From positions 1 to 54,442 of the forward strand of contig JAGVLW010000045.1 of the NCBI GenBank assembly GCA_020054105.1: DNA of 54,442 nucleotides, read 5' to 3'. This DNA comes from Alphaproteobacteria bacterium. GTDB taxonomy: Bacteria; Pseudomonadota; Alphaproteobacteria; Rickettsiales; SXRF01. The notes under the pieces are model-generated. The model searched no databases. It saw nothing but the letters and a program-made list of their open reading frames with translations, and was not told the DNA's origin. Shown piece after piece: positions 20,568-29,743 of the stretch (within the stretch, counting starts at the first letter, position 1; the number at the start of each line of letters is the position of its first letter). A program made the position numbers and the translations under genes.

Positions 20568-20812
20568 TTCTCCGCCCGCTTTAGTTTACGCATCTCGTCA
20601 CACAGCACCCATTGCCGCGACTCATGGCCGACATAGGGCCGCGAATGACCTCCCGGCACAGGATAGCGTGCGTTTATCAGGCATTCATAATACGCCGTTT
20701 TTTCGCGCTCGGCAGGCGTGGATGCCGCCGCCAGCTTCTCCTCCAGGCTGGGCTGCTTGACGCATCCGGCGAGCAGTGCCATACTTAAAATAATAAGGGT
20801 GAGCGCTTTCAT
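20564..20812 (-). CDS. Small lipoprotein (family B member 2)
   Basis: Lipobox LAGC; SLEEKLAAASTPAEREKTAYYECLI...WVLCDEMRK. Confidence 0.65.
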   Translation of the reverse strand: MKALTLIILSMALLAGCVKQPSLEEKLAAASTPAEREKTAYYECLINARYPVPGGHSRPYVGHESRQWVLCDEMRKLKRAEN

Positions 20813-20816
20813 ACAG

Positions 20817-21113
20817 TTACTCCTTTCCCTCCAGATAAGCGGTGGTCATTTCACGGCAAAGCGCCTTTAACTGGCTGACTTCCGGATAATAGCGATGGGC
20901 AGCAATGCTGCGCGTTTTTCCTGTGCGGTGCCGAACCGTCTGGTCTTTTTGCCATTCTGCCTCGTTCAGGCAAGCCAGGCGCAATACTTCCTGGCGTTCC
21001 TGCGGCGACCTGCCTTCGAGTTTTTCACTCAGCGTCGGCGGCGGGCTAGATGATGTGGCACAGGCAGAAAGAAGCAGGATCGCTACCAGAGAGATTGATT
21101 TAAGAATTTCCAT
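20817..21113 (-). CDS. Small lipoprotein (family B member 3)
   Basis: Lipobox LSAC; TLSEKLEGRSPQERQEVLRLACLNEAEW...LKALCREMT. Confidence 0.65.
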   Translation of the reverse strand: MEILKSISLVAILLLSACATSSSPPPTLSEKLEGRSPQERQEVLRLACLNEAEWQKDQTVRHRTGKTRSIAAHRYYPEVSQLKALCREMTTAYLEGKE

Positions 21114-21597
21114 GCGTGCTCTCCTTGCGGCATTGTTCGAATTGCGGTTTAAAATCATCCAGCTTCAAAATGTTGGTAAAGCGGCGGCGGCCATGATGTG
21201 GATGCGGTTCCGACCATTCCAGATAGGCTTTGCCGCCCGCGGCCAGATCGGCGGCCAGTTGCGGCGATTCTTCACTGGAGAAAAACTCCTGACGGGTCTG
21301 ATAGCGGTGGCCATTGACGTTCACACTGAGAAAGGCGCCGGGAACCAAAGTACGGTTGCTTTTGACCGAAACACCCGCCGCATCGCCCTTGCGATGCAAC
21401 AGCACGCTTAAGCCGTTATAACCGGAGGAAATAGCACATACCGGCTGCCCGTCCTGAGCTTTATAGCTTTCTGTCCGCCACTGATCATATACGAGGGGTG
21501 GGTGGAGTTCGCTTTGCAGCTCACCGTTCTTCTCCTCGATCGTACAGGCGGACAGAAAAACCGCTGCACTCAAGGCAAGTGGTAAAAATGCACTCAT
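21100..21597 (-). CDS. Hypothetical lipoprotein
   Basis: ATG 21597 after SD AAGGAGG; LSAC lipobox; downstream of ECF-type promoter P1. Confidence 0.65.
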   Translation of the reverse strand: MSAFLPLALSAAVFLSACTIEEKNGELQSELHPPLVYDQWRTESYKAQDGQPVCAISSGYNGLSVLLHRKGDAAGVSVKSNRTLVPGAFLSVNVNGHRYQTRQEFFSSEESPQLAADLAAGGKAYLEWSEPHPHHGRRRFTNILKLDDFKPQFEQCRKESTHGNS

Positions 21598-21634
21598 AAC
21601 CATCCTCCTTGCTGATTGCCCTGCCGCCAATCAG

Positions 21635-21663
21635 TAATACGCAGAGGGAAGGCGTATCCCTCA
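21635..21663 (-). promoter_or_regulatory. ECF-type promoter P1 (TGAGGGAT-N14-CGTATTA)
   Basis: Matches shared consensus; upstream of 21597 lipoprotein gene. Confidence 0.75.
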
Positions 21664-21700
21664 AAAAATATTATTCTTATTTTTCCATAAATTATCCATC

Positions 21701-21984
21701 TTAAAAGTGTAATTCATACTCCAGTTGAGCGATGGCTTCGCTGTTGTTGGCGGCGTCGGACACGCCAAACAGATAGCCGACGCGATATTTGAGCGCATCG
21801 GCACGCTGGGTGAAATGAAGCGGGATTTTGCCGTAGGAGGCGGGGCCTATATGGTTCGCCGTTCCTGCGCACTCTTGCCTTGCAGTTTTTCTTCCAGCAG
21901 CGGGTGCAACTCGGTGGCGTGTAGCACTGAGGGAAGCGTCAGCGCTATCCATGTTCCTGCAATAATCGCTTTCGCTTCCCGCAT
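21701..21984 (-). pseudogene. Chimeric remnant: lipoprotein-family-like 5' end fused out of frame to the C-terminus of an outer membrane protein
   Basis: ATG 21984: MREAKAIIAGTWIALTLPSVLHATELHPLLEEKLQGKSAQERRTI-stop; another frame continues HIGPASYGKIPLHFTQRADALKYRVGYLFGVSDAANNSEAIAQLEYELHF. Confidence 0.6.
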
Positions 21985-21988
21985 GGCT

Positions 21989-22444
21989 CTACTTCAATGC
22001 GCTTTCCACTAATTTTAAGGCGCCTTCTGTTTTCTTAAATTCGGCACTGGTCTTTTCCGCGTCCTTGGCATCGGAGACGGTATGCAATTTACCCAGTTGC
22101 GTGGAGAACTGCTTCAATGAAGCATCCAGCCGGTTCTTTTTGTCGCCTTCAAGAGCGGATTTTTCCTTTAATGTTTCGATGGCGGTTGCAGCCCTTTCCG
22201 ATACTTCATGGATTTCATCGATCCTTCCTTCCTTAATCATCCCGCCGATCTCTTTAATGGCGCCCTGAATTTCACTTAGCGCCTGGTCGGAGTTAGTGGC
22301 TTTAGAAACCGCTTCATCCGCATGCGCGGTGTGCTCCATTTGCATCTCCTTTCCTTGAGTATGCTCCTCTCCCTCATGGGAAAGTGCAGGCTGGGCGGCG
22401 GCAAACGTTACGGCAACGGCAGTCGTTAACAATAATTTTTTCAT
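21989..22444 (-). CDS. Periplasmic hypothetical protein with His-rich N-terminus
   Basis: Signal peptide; SHEGEEHTQGKEMQMEHTAHADE; ATG overlaps RND stop. Confidence 0.65.
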   Translation of the reverse strand: MKKLLLTTAVAVTFAAAQPALSHEGEEHTQGKEMQMEHTAHADEAVSKATNSDQALSEIQGAIKEIGGMIKEGRIDEIHEVSERAATAIETLKEKSALEGDKKNRLDASLKQFSTQLGKLHTVSDAKDAEKTSAEFKKTEGALKLVESALK

Positions 22445-25400
22445 GACAGACTCCTTGGTTGGGTTGAAAGAATGGCTTCAGGAAGCATATCCGACACCGG
22501 TTTTCTGCCGAATTTCCAGAAAATCAACGGGCGGACGGTAAGATCAAGCAGTGTGCTGGAAAACAGCCCGCAGAAGATCACCACCGCCACCGGATGCAGG
22601 ATTTCCCGTCCCGGCTCATCGGCAGCGATGATAAGCGGTATCAGCGCAAGTGCAGCGGCAAGCGCCGTCATCAGCACAGGGATAATCCGCTCGGACGTGC
22701 CGCGATAAATCATTTTCAGGTCAAATTTCTCTCCCTCATGCTCCATGAGATGCCAGTAATGGGCGATCATCATGATGCCGTTGCGCGCCTCAATGCCGGT
22801 AAGCGTTACAAAACCTACCATTGTGGCGATGGAAAACACCCCACCGGAGAGCATAACGCCTATCACCGCCCCGATAAAGGCAAGTGGAATGGCAATCATG
22901 ACCTGAAAGGCCAGATTCGCACTCTTGAAGTGCATGAACAGCACCAGGAACATGCCCGCCAGAGAAAAAATACTCAAGATGGCGATCATCTTTGAAGCAC
23001 TGGCCTGACTTTCGAATTGCCCGCCGTAGGTAATGTAATAACCGGGGGCCAGATGGACTTTCTCAGCAACGGCGGCGCGGACACGCTCCACCACACCCAC
23101 CAGATCGCGCTCGGAGCTGTTGGCCTGAATGACAATCCGGCGCTGCGCGTTCTCGCGGTTGATGATATTGGGGCCTTTGGCATCCTCAACGGTGGCGATC
23201 AACTCCAGCGGCACCACGTTGTTGCCGGGAACGTCGATAGGAATCTGCTTAATGGCGGTAATGTCATCGCGGGCTTCGTCGGTCAAGCGCATAACAATGT
23301 CATAAGTGCGTTGCCCGTCAAGCACCTGCCCCACTTCCTTGCCTTGCATGGCAAGTTCGGCGTATTCGGCGGCCTCGCCGGAAAGCAGCCCGTAGCGCGC
23401 TGCTTTTTCACGGTCAAACCGCACATGCACCTGCGGTACCAGCACCTGTTTTTCCACCGAAAGATCGACTACTCCGGGCACATCGTTCATCGCCTGGCGG
23501 ATTTCTTCCGCTTTGGCGCGCAGCGTGGCAAGGTCAGGGCCGAATAATTTGATGGCAATCTGCGCTCTGACACCGGACATCATGTGGTCGATACGGTGGG
23601 AAATCGGCTGGCCGATATTGACGGCGATACCGGGAATCTCATCTAGGCGGGAACGAATATCCGCTAGAATATCGGCGCGAGAACGCTCGGATTCCTTTAA
23701 TTCCACTTCAATCTCGCTTGAATGCACACCTTCAGCGTGATCATCACGTTCGGCGCGCCCGGTGCGCCTGCCGGTTTTAGTGGCTTCCGGTATCTGACGG
23801 ATCAGGTTTTCGGCGATGGTGCCGATGCGGTTGGATTCGCTAAGGCTGGTGCCAGGCGGCAGCAGCAGGTTGATCGTAACCGATCCTTCGTTGAATTGCG
23901 GCAGGAATTCCTTACCGAAGAATGGGACTGCCGCAACGGTGAGCAGAAACACTCCGCCCACCGCCGCGAATACCAGACGCGTATGTGGGAAAGCAAAATT
24001 GAGAATACGGGCTTCAATTGATTTTATCTTGCGTACCAGCCAGCCGTCATGTTCCTCGGCCATGCGTTTCATATTGGGAAGCAGGTACGCGCACAGCGCC
24101 GGTGCCAGTGTCACCGAGACAAGCAGCGAAGCGGTGATCGAAACGATATAAGCGATGCCAAGTGGCAGGAAAATTTTTCCCTCTATGCCTTGCATGGCAA
24201 AAAGCGGGATGAACACCAACACCACGATGACGGTGGCGAATACGATGGAATTACGGATTTCCTTGGTGGCTTCCAGCACGACTTTCAGTGGATCCTTCGG
24301 CTCGCTGGCGTGACGGTTCTCGCGCAGGCGGCGGAACACATTTTCCACCCCGACAATGGCGTCATCCACCAACTCGCCGATAGCAACCGCAAGACCGCCC
24401 AGTGTCATGGTGTTGATGCTCATACCGAACATTTTGAAAACAATCGCCGTCAGAACGAAAGAAAGTGGAATAGCGGTCAAGGTGATAAAAGTGGTACGGA
24501 AATTCAATAGAAACAGGAACAGGATAATGGTGACGAGAATCGCTCCGTCGCGTAACGCTTCCTCGACATTGCCGACCGCATTCTTAATGAAACTGGCCTG
24601 CCGGAAAATATCATCATGGATGGTAACCCCCTCGGGCAGAGTTTTCTGGATTTCCTGAAGTTCCTGCTCGATACGCTCCGTGAGCTTGACCGTATCCGCT
24701 CCGGGTTGCTTCTGTATGGAAAAAATCACGCCGGGCCTTCCGTCAATGCTGGCATCGCCGCGCTTGGCAAGTGGCCCGCCGAGTTTGACTTCGGCGATAT
24801 TGGCAAGTGTAAGCGGGGTGGGGCTGGTGTTCTTCTCATTCGGTAACGGCGAATTGGCAAGGTCTTCAATGTTCCTGATGCGCGCTACATTGCGGATTAA
24901 CCCCTCCTGATAGTCGTGAAGGAGAAATCCGCCCGTCGAGTTGATGTTCGATCCTGCAATAGTGGCTTCGACATCATGCAGCGTCACATTATAATTTTTC
25001 AGCCGCAGTGGATCGACCAGCACCTGATATTGCTTCATGTCGCCGCCGATGGCGGTGATCTGCGAAATACCGGGAATCGAGAGCAGCCGGTTCCGGATGT
25101 CCCATTCGGCGATGGTGCGCAGAGCCATGCTATCCACATCCGCATTTTCGCTGGTTAGTCCCACCAGCATGATCTCGCCCATGATCGAGGAGATCGGCCC
25201 CATAATGGGCTTTGCGCCTGCGGGAAGCGTTTCCCCGACCTGCTGGAGCTTCTCCGAGACAATCTGGCGGGCGATGTAAATATCCGTATCCCAGCCGAAT
25301 TCCACCCATACAATGGAAAGCCCGATGGCTGAAGCCGAGCGCACGCGCTCTACGCCGGTCGAGCCATTTACCGCCGTTTCAATCGGCCAGCTGACGAGTG

Positions 25401-26547
25401 CTTCCACTTCCTCCGGGGCCAACCCCTCGGCTTCAGTGAAGATAGTCACCGTAGGACGGTTGAGATCGGGAAATACGTCCACCGGAAGCTTACTGATGAC
25501 CATGCCGCCATACACCAGCAGCAAAACCGAAAACACCACAACGAGTAGGCGATTCTTTAGCGAAAATTGTATGATGGCATTAAACATCGGTTGTTCCTTA
25601 TGCCCTTCTTCTTTTTTTGGCTCGGAGGGTTTGGCGAATTGCAGCTGGTAATTACCGACCGTCACTACGTCCTCGTCGGGGAAGACGCCTTCCAGCACTT
25701 CCACATCGTTGCCGTACCGCATTCCCAGCTTCACGCTGCGGCGCTCGAATTCATTGCCGCTTCTAACAAACACGAACTGCTCGCCGCTTTCGCCCAGCAC
25801 CGCTTTCATCGGTACGGTCAGCACATCGGCGGGGCTGGAAATTTCTACCGCCAGCCGCACCTGCACATTCGCCAGCAATTTACGGTCGGGATTCTGCACC
25901 AGCGCATATACGTTAAAAGTACGGCTGCCACTGTCAAATGCACCGTCCATGCGCTGTACGGTACCGGTAAGCGGTGTGTTGCCAAGCAAATTGCTGTTAA
26001 CATAGACTTTCTGTCCCACCTGAATTTTAGCTACGTCCGGCGTTTCATACATCACGCCGCGTACCAACACTTCCGATGGGTCACTCACTTCCATAAGGGC
26101 ACTCTCCGGCGTGACCGATTGTCCCAGCACCACGCTTTGCCTGGTGACATAACCGCTGATCGGCGAAGTAATAGCCACCGGCGAACTGCCCACAAAAATA
26201 GGCTGTATGGTCAGCAGCTTCTGCCCCTTAGCGGCTTTTTCCCCTACCTTGATATGAATCTCGGACACGCGGCCAGCCGCGCTGGAGTTGATGATGGCCT
26301 GACGCTCAGGCGGGATTTCGACAATACCGTTCACATCCACCGTGGTGGCGCGCGGAGAGATTGCCGCTTGAATGGTTTGAATGCCAAGGTTGTTGATCGC
26401 GGTATTGGAAAGCGTCACCATGCTAACAATGCCTGCGCCACCTTCTGTGCCGGGTGCTTCCGCGTGATCTTCTCCTTCATGAGCAAGTGACTGATTAAAC
26501 AGGCCAAGCCCTACGATAAAAGTTACTATGACTATTGTTTTCTTCAT
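22441..26547 (-). CDS. Fused membrane-fusion adaptor + heavy-metal RND pump (CzcB-CzcA/CusB-CusA-like) in one 1368-aa ORF
   Basis: N-terminal adaptor (AHEGEDHAE...YQLQFAKPSEPKKEEGHKEQP) continuous with RND start MFNAIIQFSLKNRLLVVVFS. Confidence 0.85.
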   Translation of the reverse strand: MKKTIVIVTFIVGLGLFNQSLAHEGEDHAEAPGTEGGAGIVSMVTLSNTAINNLGIQTIQAAISPRATTVDVNGIVEIPPERQAIINSSAAGRVSEIHIKVGEKAAKGQKLLTIQPIFVGSSPVAITSPISGYVTRQSVVLGQSVTPESALMEVSDPSEVLVRGVMYETPDVAKIQVGQKVYVNSNLLGNTPLTGTVQRMDGAFDSGSRTFNVYALVQNPDRKLLANVQVRLAVEISSPADVLTVPMKAVLGESGEQFVFVRSGNEFERRSVKLGMRYGNDVEVLEGVFPDEDVVTVGNYQLQFAKPSEPKKEEGHKEQPMFNAIIQFSLKNRLLVVVFSVLLLVYGGMVISKLPVDVFPDLNRPTVTIFTEAEGLAPEEVEALVSWPIETAVNGSTGVERVRSASAIGLSIVWVEFGWDTDIYIARQIVSEKLQQVGETLPAGAKPIMGPISSIMGEIMLVGLTSENADVDSMALRTIAEWDIRNRLLSIPGISQITAIGGDMKQYQVLVDPLRLKNYNVTLHDVEATIAGSNINSTGGFLLHDYQEGLIRNVARIRNIEDLANSPLPNEKNTSPTPLTLANIAEVKLGGPLAKRGDASIDGRPGVIFSIQKQPGADTVKLTERIEQELQEIQKTLPEGVTIHDDIFRQASFIKNAVGNVEEALRDGAILVTIILFLFLLNFRTTFITLTAIPLSFVLTAIVFKMFGMSINTMTLGGLAVAIGELVDDAIVGVENVFRRLRENRHASEPKDPLKVVLEATKEIRNSIVFATVIVVLVFIPLFAMQGIEGKIFLPLGIAYIVSITASLLVSVTLAPALCAYLLPNMKRMAEEHDGWLVRKIKSIEARILNFAFPHTRLVFAAVGGVFLLTVAAVPFFGKEFLPQFNEGSVTINLLLPPGTSLSESNRIGTIAENLIRQIPEATKTGRRTGRAERDDHAEGVHSSEIEVELKESERSRADILADIRSRLDEIPGIAVNIGQPISHRIDHMMSGVRAQIAIKLFGPDLATLRAKAEEIRQAMNDVPGVVDLSVEKQVLVPQVHVRFDREKAARYGLLSGEAAEYAELAMQGKEVGQVLDGQRTYDIVMRLTDEARDDITAIKQIPIDVPGNNVVPLELIATVEDAKGPNIINRENAQRRIVIQANSSERDLVGVVERVRAAVAEKVHLAPGYYITYGGQFESQASASKMIAILSIFSLAGMFLVLFMHFKSANLAFQVMIAIPLAFIGAVIGVMLSGGVFSIATMVGFVTLTGIEARNGIMMIAHYWHLMEHEGEKFDLKMIYRGTSERIIPVLMTALAAALALIPLIIAADEPGREILHPVAVVIFCGLFSSTLLDLTVRPLIFWKFGRKPVSDMLPEAILSTQPRSLS

Positions 26548-27767
26548 TGGATTTCCTCTAGTTTTCCGCCCAGCTCCAGCTCCAGCGCGCCACGGGCGTT
26601 CACCGCCTGCGCCAGGGCATCCAGTGCTTCGTTTTCCGATGTTAAAAGTTTCTCGCGCACCTGCCAGGCATCCAGCGCATTGGCCTGACCCTGGCGGAAC
26701 ATGCTGCGGGTGAGTTCATACGATTTGCGATAACCGGGAAGGATGTCATCGAAATAAGTATCGGCGCGTCCCTGCAGGGCGGAGGCGCTTTGCTGTAACT
26801 CGTCGATCACCTCTTTTTGAGGTAATCCGAAAAATAAATCCGTCTCGGATTTCACCTGCCGCAATTCGGCATTGGCGCGTTTACGTTCGGCGTCATTCTG
26901 ATTCCACAGCGGAATACGCAGCGCAATACCGACCCCATAGGATTTTTCATCGCCGCCCGGTGAGCGGGAGTACAGTAATCTGGGGCCGATTTCCGGCAAT
27001 GTGGCGTCCTGTTGCGCGATACTTAAGCGGCGCTCGGCGGCCTGAAGTCGGGTTTTAAGCACATTGCGAAGATTGGAACGCGATTCGGCGAAGGTAAACA
27101 GTTTGTCCGTGTCACCTGGAACGGGCACAAATACTGGCCGTTGTAATTCCACAGCCTGGTAATTTCTGCCTGTAAGCCGCGCCAGATCGGTACGCACCTG
27201 CCGCAGTTCGGCCTCCACCGCGTTTGAATCCGCGCGCAGCTTCGCGGCATCGGCAGAAAACAAATGGGAGGCGGCAGGACTGGTTTGCCCCTGCTTTGCC
27301 GAACTGTTGACCAGCGATTTCATTTTTTCCGCATCGTCGGCATAGTTTTCATAGAGCTTTTTCCGCTCGGACAGCAGCCAGACCTGCGTGTAAAGCGCGG
27401 TGGTTTCGTTGATGACTTTCAGGATTTCATATTTCTGCTCGGTGTCGGCCACGCGACCCAATGCATCAGCGTAACGCAGGCGGGAGCCCGTCAACTGGGA
27501 GAGTTTGAACGGCTGAGTCAGTTCCATATCTGCGCCCGTGCCGCCTGTGCCTTTGCTGCGAATCGCATCCAAATCCAGTTCGGGGTTATCAAGCGTCTTG
27601 ACTTCGATAGCATCCGCCAGCTTATCCTCATACTCGCGCTGGACGCGGTAAATGCTCGTATTCTTCTGAAGGCTTTCTTTAATCACCTGATCAAGCGTCA
27701 GCGTTTCGGCGAAAGCAACGGCTGGAAAAAGTGCGCTGATGGCGATAATGGCGATAATTTTGTTCAC
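26544..27767 (-). CDS. TolC-family outer membrane efflux protein (CzcC/CusC-like)
   Basis: Signal peptide; TLDQVIKESLQKNTSIYRVQREYEDKL; paralog of 53100..54197. Confidence 0.88.
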   Translation of the reverse strand: MNKIIAIIAISALFPAVAFAETLTLDQVIKESLQKNTSIYRVQREYEDKLADAIEVKTLDNPELDLDAIRSKGTGGTGADMELTQPFKLSQLTGSRLRYADALGRVADTEQKYEILKVINETTALYTQVWLLSERKKLYENYADDAEKMKSLVNSSAKQGQTSPAASHLFSADAAKLRADSNAVEAELRQVRTDLARLTGRNYQAVELQRPVFVPVPGDTDKLFTFAESRSNLRNVLKTRLQAAERRLSIAQQDATLPEIGPRLLYSRSPGGDEKSYGVGIALRIPLWNQNDAERKRANAELRQVKSETDLFFGLPQKEVIDELQQSASALQGRADTYFDDILPGYRKSYELTRSMFRQGQANALDAWQVREKLLTSENEALDALAQAVNARGALELELGGKLEEIQ

Positions 27768-27802
27768 TCAATTTCTCCCCGGTTGCGTTTTGGGTGTCCT
27801 AA

Positions 27803-27831
27803 TAATACGCAACGGAGAGGGTTATCCCTCA
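27803..27831 (-). promoter_or_regulatory. ECF-type promoter P2 (TGAGGGAT-N14-CGTATTA)
   Basis: Consensus match ~35 nt upstream of TolC start. Confidence 0.78.
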
Positions 27832-27856
27832 AAAAATAAATATTGTTGTTTTTCAG
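27824..27856. repeat. 33-bp perfect direct repeat, copy 1
   Basis: ATCCCTCAAAAAATAAATATTGTTGTTTTTCAG identical to 28962-28994. Confidence 0.95.
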
Positions 27857-27915
27857 ATGACTGTGTGGTGATAATAGCGCCGGGGCCTTATGAAAGGTAG
27901 TCATAGAAAAAACGC

Positions 27916-28809
27916 TCAGAAATTACTGAGTTTTTTTGATGTATCTTTAGGTAACGTGAAAAAATCATATTTTGGTGATGGTTTTCTTTCCAGCTTAAAA
28001 CGTATTAGACCCTTTTGTGCTGCTATTAAATTAATGCCGTCGTCTTGCAATAGAATAGTTCCTGGTGCAAAATTATGCAGGTGCTCCCAAAAATAAACAT
28101 TTGATATAAATTCTATGTCGCCCGCAGGGTTAATGTACCTATGCGCTCTCATACACCTGCTTATGATTTCTAACTCCTGAGTATAATCTACAACAAACTC
28201 CCCTGTATTTGGCATTGGCCAATATTGTTCATCTTGACGGATTTGGGGGGTTGAGTTCATCCAATATATTTCTGGGGATTCAAGAAATCGTCGAAGTAAA
28301 AATACAGCAAGCCTCTGCTTTTTCGTTAATAAATCCTCTATGTTCTCACTTCCAAACAAAGGGAAGGATTCTTGTAAAATTATATTTCCAGCATCCCATT
28401 CTGGAGATAATTCGTGCAAGGTAACGCCCGATTTTTTTAGTCCTTTGGTGATGATAAACGGTAGAGGCATAGGCCCGGCGCCTTCCGGCAATAAAGAAGG
28501 GTGAATATTTATACCGTATCGGATGCCTGTTCCTTGCCATTCGGGTATTTTATACGGATATCCAGCAGAAAGAAGCATGTCACATCCTTTTTGCTCAAGA
28601 TGTTTTATATCTTCCTTTGTAGGATAAGATCGCCTTATAGGAATGCCAAGCAGCTCTGCTTGCTTACTTACATTCTGGGTAAAATCATACTCATTGCTTT
28701 CTGGCGTATTGCTAAATAACGTAATGATCTCGTGACCGCTCTGTATAAGCAGTTGCATACAAGAAAAAAAAATGTCTTTGCCAAAATATGCAATTTTCAT
28801 GAGAATCAA
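27916..28809 (-). CDS. Methionyl-tRNA formyltransferase-like (formyl_trans_N) protein
   Basis: MKIAYFGKDIFFSCMQLLIQSGHEIITLFS...GINIHPSLLPEGAGPMPLPFIITKGLKKSGVTLHELSPEWDAGNIILQ. Confidence 0.85.
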   Translation of the reverse strand: MILMKIAYFGKDIFFSCMQLLIQSGHEIITLFSNTPESNEYDFTQNVSKQAELLGIPIRRSYPTKEDIKHLEQKGCDMLLSAGYPYKIPEWQGTGIRYGINIHPSLLPEGAGPMPLPFIITKGLKKSGVTLHELSPEWDAGNIILQESFPLFGSENIEDLLTKKQRLAVFLLRRFLESPEIYWMNSTPQIRQDEQYWPMPNTGEFVVDYTQELEIISRCMRAHRYINPAGDIEFISNVYFWEHLHNFAPGTILLQDDGINLIAAQKGLIRFKLERKPSPKYDFFTLPKDTSKKLSNF

Positions 28810-28940
28810 TTAGGCTTGAGGACGCAAGGCGGGAAATAAATGCGGAGAAGCCGTCGTTTTGCAAGAAGGAACTTCATCAATATGCCATTTTATTGGGTGT
28901 GTGGCCCATGCACCACGCTCATCGATGGATAAGTAGCAAG

Positions 28941-28969
28941 TAATACGCACGAGGCGCTGTCATCCCTCA
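28941..28969 (-). promoter_or_regulatory. ECF-type promoter P3 (TGAGGGAT-N14-CGTATTA)
   Basis: Consensus match upstream of formyltransferase gene. Confidence 0.7.
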
Positions 28970-28994
28970 AAAAATAAATATTGTTGTTTTTCAG
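28962..28994. repeat. 33-bp perfect direct repeat, copy 2
   Basis: Identical to 27824-27856. Confidence 0.95.
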
Positions 28995-29017
28995 CCGAAT
29001 GAAAACATCCCCGACCG

Positions 29018-29743
29018 CTAAAACATCGACCGTAGGCCCATGCTGGCAATAAAGTCGTCGCGGTTTTCCCCGACGCTTTTTGCTATGGAAGAGGTTTCGC
29101 CAAATTTGCGCTCGTAGCGTAGGTCAAGATAGGGTGCAAATTTTCGGGTAATTTCATAGCGCGTTTGTAAACCAATTTCGCCATTTGCCAATCCTGCGCC
29201 GACATCCTGCCCGGGTACATCCTGTGCATAGAGATTGGCTTCGATATAAGGTTGCAGGATTAGCCGCTGGGTAATCAGGAAATCATTTTCCTGACGGATA
29301 CGGGCGCTCACGTCGCCTTCGTCGCTTACGAACAAATGCGCTTCGGTCTCGAAGAAATACGGCGCCAGCCCTTCAAAACCAGCTACCAGGTAGGTGACGG
29401 ATCCCGGCTGCGTGTCCTGCCTGACGCCGATCTGCGCATCCCAGAAGGCGGCGATATTGCGGCTGTACATCGCCCAAAACTCCGCCTGCTCGGTCTTTCC
29501 ATCGGCTATTTCACCTTCGCTTTTCAGCCAGAGCTTGTTTTCGTCTGTGCCGATCCAGCCGTTGAAATCCCAACTGGCGACGGGGTCGTCTTTCCCGGCT
29601 CCGTAATCCGTTTCCATGCGGAACATATGGAATATTTGTCCTCCATGTTCGTTTTTGTGCGGATCATTTTCCTCAGCTGCGAATAAGGGCGATGCGGTAC
29701 TCAACAGCAGTAAGGCCGCGAAAGCATAAATCCTAGCGCGCAT
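29018..29743 (-). CDS. copB: Copper resistance protein B (outer membrane)
   Basis: FHMFRMETDYGAGKDDPVASWDFNGWIGTDENKLWLKSEGE...SSIAKSVGENRDDFIASMGLRSMF. Confidence 0.92.
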   Translation of the reverse strand: MRARIYAFAALLLLSTASPLFAAEENDPHKNEHGGQIFHMFRMETDYGAGKDDPVASWDFNGWIGTDENKLWLKSEGEIADGKTEQAEFWAMYSRNIAAFWDAQIGVRQDTQPGSVTYLVAGFEGLAPYFFETEAHLFVSDEGDVSARIRQENDFLITQRLILQPYIEANLYAQDVPGQDVGAGLANGEIGLQTRYEITRKFAPYLDLRYERKFGETSSIAKSVGENRDDFIASMGLRSMF

